From Defluviitaleaceae bacterium (GTDB lineage Bacteria; Bacillota_A; Clostridia; Lachnospirales; WQUN01), in the NCBI GenBank assembly GCA_009779525.1, contig WREB01000035.1, forward strand, positions 1-8,314: a DNA stretch of 8,314 bases, in the 5' to 3' direction. Positions 5,849 through 8,314 of the stretch are shown one piece after another (positions within the stretch are counted from its first letter, which is position 1; every line of letters starts with the position of its first letter). A program made the position numbers and the translations under genes. The notes beneath the pieces were generated by a model. The model was not told the origin of the DNA, ran no database searches, and saw only the letters and a program-made list of their open reading frames with translations.

Positions 5849-6265
5849 ATGCGAAGCTGTAAGGGAATAACGATGATCGAGCTGATTATCGTGCTCGCGG
5901 TGATTGCGATCATCGCCGCGATACTTATCCCGAACTTTCTTAACACGACCGACAAGGCTCGGTTGAAAAGCGACGTGCAGTCCGCGCGGGTGATTAAAAA
6001 CGCGCTTGATTTGTACAACGCCGAGCAGTCGAAGCAGATATCTTCCTTAAGCGTCGGCGCGATAATAAAAGAGCTTGGAGAAAAGGGCTACATCGACGAA
6101 GAAAGCGCCGCCGTTCAGACGGACGGGGCCGCCTGGGCGTACGACCAGTCGACCGGCGGAATCTACGTGGACATATCGGCGTGCCCCGAAACGATACGGC
6201 AGAAAGTTTATAATCAGTTGAACGAACAGGAAAAGAAGTATGTCAAAAACGCCTCAGGCGGATAA
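5849..6265 (+). CDS. Type IV pilin (likely main pilin of this locus)
   Basis: A 138-residue prepilin. The six-residue leader MRSCKG ends at the prepilin peptidase site, then ITMIELIIVLAVIAIIAAIL begins the mature chain, with the methylation-motif Glu at mature +5 (E11) and the conserved Pro at mature +22 (P28). Residue +1 is Ile instead of the usual Phe or Met. The hydrophobic helix anchors it in the membrane before assembly and forms the fibre core afterwards. The C-terminal domain is short (about 100 residues), and the mature chain has a single Cys (in SACPET), so it has no pilin disulfide loop. AGAAGGG (5837-5843) is the ribosome binding site, 5 nt before the ATG. It lies 14 nt after pilC and overlaps the next gene by 26 nt. 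A PulG/ComGC-like pseudopilin is possible; the calling of it as main pilin rests on order and form only. Confidence 0.85.
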   Translation: MRSCKGITMIELIIVLAVIAIIAAILIPNFLNTTDKARLKSDVQSARVIKNALDLYNAEQSKQISSLSVGAIIKELGEKGYIDEESAAVQTDGAAWAYDQSTGGIYVDISACPETIRQKVYNQLNEQEKKYVKNASGG

Positions 6266-6785
6266 GCGCCGGAAGCGCCAAAACGGCTACACGCTGATCG
6301 AGGCGGCCGTAGCGCTCGCGCTTTGGTTGATTCTTGCGGCGGGAGCGGGAAGCGCGCTGCTTTATTCTGCGAGGGCGTCAGAAAGGCTCGTCGGTTCGCA
6401 AGAAGCGTTCGAAAACGCGAGGGCTGCGCTCGACGCGATCATAACCAACATCCAGCTGGCCGAAACGGTCAGAGTTGAAACCGATTCCGACGGCGTCTTA
6501 AAAAAGCTGACATGCACCGAGAGGAACGGGCCCGCCCTGCACGACTACGAATTCTTCTTCAAGCGCGAGGCGCTGCCGGGCGAGGCGAAATACCACAGGC
6601 TCGAATTCGGCTTGAACGACGAGTTCGCTTCGCACATCGAAAGCATAACGGTCGAATACGCGGGCGGCGACAGGATAACCGTCGGAATAACGACCGACCA
6701 AACTTTCGGGGAGCCGTACACGCTGACAGGTTCCGCGGACGTCCGCTATAAAAAAGTGATCGCGCAGGTGAAAGTTGGAACGTAA
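6240..6785 (+). CDS. Minor pilin / pseudopilin (PilW/GspJ/ComGF-like)
   Basis: A 181-residue protein with a type IV prepilin N-terminus. A basic 16-residue leader ending RKRQNG is followed by YTLIEAAVALALWLILAAGA, with Glu at mature +5 (E21) and a hydrophobic stretch to about residue 45. The rest is a soluble domain with beta-rich look (for example residues about 139-160), with no family-specific motif that I can name. Size and position after the main pilin fit a minor pilin that primes or tips the fibre. AGGA at 6228-6231 is 8 nt before the ATG. The gene overlaps the pilin gene by 26 nt in another frame, and the following PilM-like gene by 11 nt. The assignment to the PilW, GspJ or ComGF group is tentative; the class III methylation motif itself is clear. 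Confidence 0.75.
   Translation: MSKTPQADKRRKRQNGYTLIEAAVALALWLILAAGAGSALLYSARASERLVGSQEAFENARAALDAIITNIQLAETVRVETDSDGVLKKLTCTERNGPALHDYEFFFKREALPGEAKYHRLEFGLNDEFASHIESITVEYAGGDRITVGITTDQTFGEPYTLTGSADVRYKKVIAQVKVGT
6766..6772 (+). promoter_or_regulatory. Ribosome binding site supporting a TTG start at 6775
   Basis: AGGTGAA lies 2-4 nt before the TTG at 6775, inside the end of the preceding pilin-like gene. The frame has no ATG for the first 47 residues, and a later start would remove the N-terminal strand of the PilM-like fold. The TTG start is therefore chosen. Confidence 0.55.
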
Positions 6786-7548
6786 CTTATTGTTGGCCGA
6801 AGCCGGCCCGGAGTTCGTAAACATCGTTTTGAACGGCGAGAGCGCGCGCTTTGGCGCAGGTTGGGACGCCCCGGGCGACGGCGCGGCGATAATATCGGAT
6901 TGGCTTAAGGGCCGGATGGATAAATTCAGGCTTTCGTGCGTGCCGGTCGCGAACGCGCGCGAAACCGTCGTCCGGTTGGCCGGGGGCGGCGCGTTAAAAA
7001 ACGCGTTAAACAAAACGCCCGGCTACGCGGTGCGCGCGCATTTCCCGATTTGCGACCGCTTGAACGAAAAGACGCACGAATTCGGGCGCGAAAAGCTTCC
7101 GTGCCAAACGATTCTTCACGCGGCGCTCCCGGTAAAAATATCGGAGGGACTCGTCGGCATGTGCGGCGCCTGGGGGATTAGAACTGATAAAATAAAGCGG
7201 ATCGTCACTTCGGAATACGCGGCGATCCGCTGCGTATGCGAATCCGCCAAGCCGGCCGCCGTCGCCATGATTCCGCAGGAGGGCGGAACGCGGCTGATCG
7301 CGTTCGAGGGCGGGAAGCCCGCCGGAATATTTTTCGTCAGTTCAGATCCGGAATACAGGCTGCTTGAACTGGATCGGATCGTTAAGGCCACGCGAACGGT
7401 TGAGGACGGTTCCGCCGCCGTATTATTTTCGAGCGAACCGGACGGATACGAATGGATCGGCGATTATTTCGCGTCCGTAAAAATGGCTTTTGAGGTAAAC
7501 GGCGATATGTTAAGCGATTTTTACAAGATTGCGGCGCGAGATGCCTAA
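6775..7548 (+). CDS. Divergent PilM-like actin-fold protein
   Basis: A 257-residue soluble protein, identified mainly by context: it lies directly before a PilN-like gene whose product carries the PilM-binding LDLLPW motif. Parts of the sequence fit PilM: a core such as TILHAALPVKISEGL, then GMCGAWGIRTDKIKRIV (about 112-145), like the middle actin-fold segment, and TRLIAFEGGKPAGIFFV (172-188) like the second lobe. PilM is a cytoplasmic actin-like protein binding ATP and the N-terminus of PilN. Here the phosphate-1 motif ([D/E]IGxSxxK) is reduced to EAGPEFVN (9-16), the second-lobe Asp is replaced (MIPQEGG), and the chain is about 100 residues shorter than usual. ATP binding may be lost. The start is TTG at 6775 with AGGTGAA before it. 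It overlaps the minor pilin gene by 11 nt and pilN by 8 nt. A new protein in the PilM slot is the alternative. Confidence 0.55.
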   Translation: MERNLLLAEAGPEFVNIVLNGESARFGAGWDAPGDGAAIISDWLKGRMDKFRLSCVPVANARETVVRLAGGGALKNALNKTPGYAVRAHFPICDRLNEKTHEFGREKLPCQTILHAALPVKISEGLVGMCGAWGIRTDKIKRIVTSEYAAIRCVCESAKPAAVAMIPQEGGTRLIAFEGGKPAGIFFVSSDPEYRLLELDRIVKATRTVEDGSAAVLFSSEPDGYEWIGDYFASVKMAFEVNGDMLSDFYKIAARDA

Positions 7549-8128
7549 GGCGGCCGAAAGGCTCGACCTTCTTCCCTGGCCGATCCGCGAAAAACGTAAG
7601 GCGCGGCGCCGGTTGCTCGCGTTCGCGGCAATGGAAGCCGCGGCGCTTGTCGTGCTATTTGCGATCGTCTTCGTGACGCGGCTGCGGCTTTATATGCTGG
7701 AATCGCGCTCCGAAAGCCTGCGCGTCCAAATAGATGACCCGGCGTACGACGAGGCCGACAGGTACGCCGAAGCCGTGAAAACGGTAAACGCCCTCGCCGC
7801 CTTGACTGACGCGTTTTATTCGGCGTTGCCATCCGAACCGTTCGACTACGGGTTCTTCGCGCATCTAAACGAATCGGCTCCGCGGGGGGTCGAACTGATA
7901 TCAATCGAGATTGATTCCGACTCGTTCGCGGTAACCGCCATTACGCGCGATTACGCGCTCATAGAATCGCACAGGTTAAAAATAGGTGAATACGCGCCTC
8001 AAAAAAGCGTTTTATACGGTCCGGCGAGGCGCCTTGGCGACGGTTCGTACCGGTATGTCCTGCGCGGGTTAAGCGCCGGTTATGCGTCCGGGTATGAATA
8101 CGGGCTTGACTTGCGGCATGGGGACTGA
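7541..8128 (+). CDS. pilN: PilN-like type IV pilus alignment protein
   Basis: A 195-residue bitopic membrane protein. The N-terminus has LDLLPW at 8-13 (the INLLP motif that binds PilM in studied systems), followed by a highly basic stretch REKRKARRR. One membrane helix is at about 26-47, followed by a short helical linker (about 50-85). The outer part (about 95-165), with FFAHLNESAPRGVELISIEI and then DSFAVTAITRDYALIESHRL, matches the PilN/GspL ferredoxin-like fold pattern (protein end, P.GV.L..I, then LxL/FxV repeats). The ATG at 7541 is preferred over the in-frame TTG at 7529, which adds only four residues. It overlaps the PilM-like stop by 8 nt (ATGCCTAA). It would pair with PilO and link PilM to the membrane complex. 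Confidence 0.75.
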   Translation: MPKAAERLDLLPWPIREKRKARRRLLAFAAMEAAALVVLFAIVFVTRLRLYMLESRSESLRVQIDDPAYDEADRYAEAVKTVNALAALTDAFYSALPSEPFDYGFFAHLNESAPRGVELISIEIDSDSFAVTAITRDYALIESHRLKIGEYAPQKSVLYGPARRLGDGSYRYVLRGLSAGYASGYEYGLDLRHGD

Positions 8129-8314
8129 CCGGAGCATGGCGGGGTTTAAAAGAAAAGCCGCGGTTTTCATAGCGATAAACGCGCTGATCGCGGCCGCCGC
8201 GTTCTTGATTTTAATCAGGGAGCCGGCTGCCGAAGCGAAACGGACCGCCGAACTCGTAAAAATCCAGGAGCGCCGGCTGGATATAAAAAAGCGGAACCTT
8301 GATGAGATCGAATA
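8118..8314 (+). CDS. PilO-like pilus assembly protein, N-terminal part, cut by window edge
   Basis: An open frame of 65 codons runs off the window end. From the ATG at 8136 the product starts MAGFKRKAAVFIAINALIAA, one membrane helix of about 20 residues after a basic N-terminus. It continues into a charged, coiled-coil-like stretch with KIQERRLDIKKRNLDEIE at the visible end. That layout and its place after pilN are those of PilO. Two starts are possible. ATG at 8118 overlaps pilN by 11 nt but lacks a clear ribosome binding site. ATG at 8136 lies 7 nt after the pilN stop, with GGAG immediately before it, too close to be ideal. The longer form is given. No conserved PilO domain is visible, so the name rests on topology and order. 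Confidence 0.55.
   Translation, partial: MGTDRSMAGFKRKAAVFIAINALIAAAAFLILIREPAAEAKRTAELVKIQERRLDIKKRNLDEIE

Noticed and set aside
1..8314. CRISPR arrays, tRNA or rRNA genes, insertion sequences, attachment sites
   Set aside because: I read for regularly spaced direct repeats, cloverleaf-like segments, transposase motifs and terminal inverted repeats and saw none; nearly all the window is coding.

Overview
The window is a gene-dense, GC-rich bacterial segment. It looks like part of a Bacillota (probably Clostridia-type) chromosome or metagenomic contig. The lineage is an inference from four things: the zinc-type L31 protein, a Y-family polymerase of the type common in Clostridia, a LexA box of the Bacillus/Clostridium type (GAAC-N4-GTTC family), and purine-rich Shine-Dalgarno sequences. 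No species can be named from the sequence alone.

Left part (1-2750). A truncated oligoendopeptidase F gene runs leftward off the window. It is divergent from a Cof-type HAD hydrolase gene, and the two share a 104-bp spacer with overlapping promoter-like elements. The HAD gene converges, with only 6 bp between stop codons, on a leftward Y-family DNA polymerase gene (dinB family). That polymerase gene has a good sigma-A-like promoter with a near-consensus LexA operator at its predicted transcription start, so it is probably SOS-induced.

Right part (2800-8314). A rightward, tightly packed operon begins with rpmE (ribosomal protein L31). It continues without a clear internal promoter or terminator into a type IV pilus-like machine: PilB/GspE-type assembly ATPase, PilC/GspF-type platform protein, a type IV pilin, a second pilin-like protein, a divergent PilM-like protein, a PilN-like protein and the start of a PilO-like protein (cut by the window end). 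Junctions are 1-nt stop/start overlaps (rpmE/pilB and pilB/pilC), a 14-nt gap (pilC/pilin), then overlaps of 26, 11, 8 and probably 11 nt. This suggests one coupled transcript.

How the pilus genes would work together: the cytoplasmic ATPase drives PilC, which lifts processed pilins out of the membrane. PilM would sit on the cytoplasmic face bound to the N-terminal LDLLPW motif of PilN, with PilN and PilO as bitopic alignment proteins. No retraction ATPase (PilT) or prepilin peptidase (PilD) lies in the window. Points most worth a second look are the coupling of a ribosomal protein gene to pilus assembly, the eroded nucleotide-binding motifs of the PilM-like protein, the structured rpmE leader and the LexA-controlled polymerase promoter. 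I did not see a clearly new kind of system. No gene-free stretch exceeds 300 bases.
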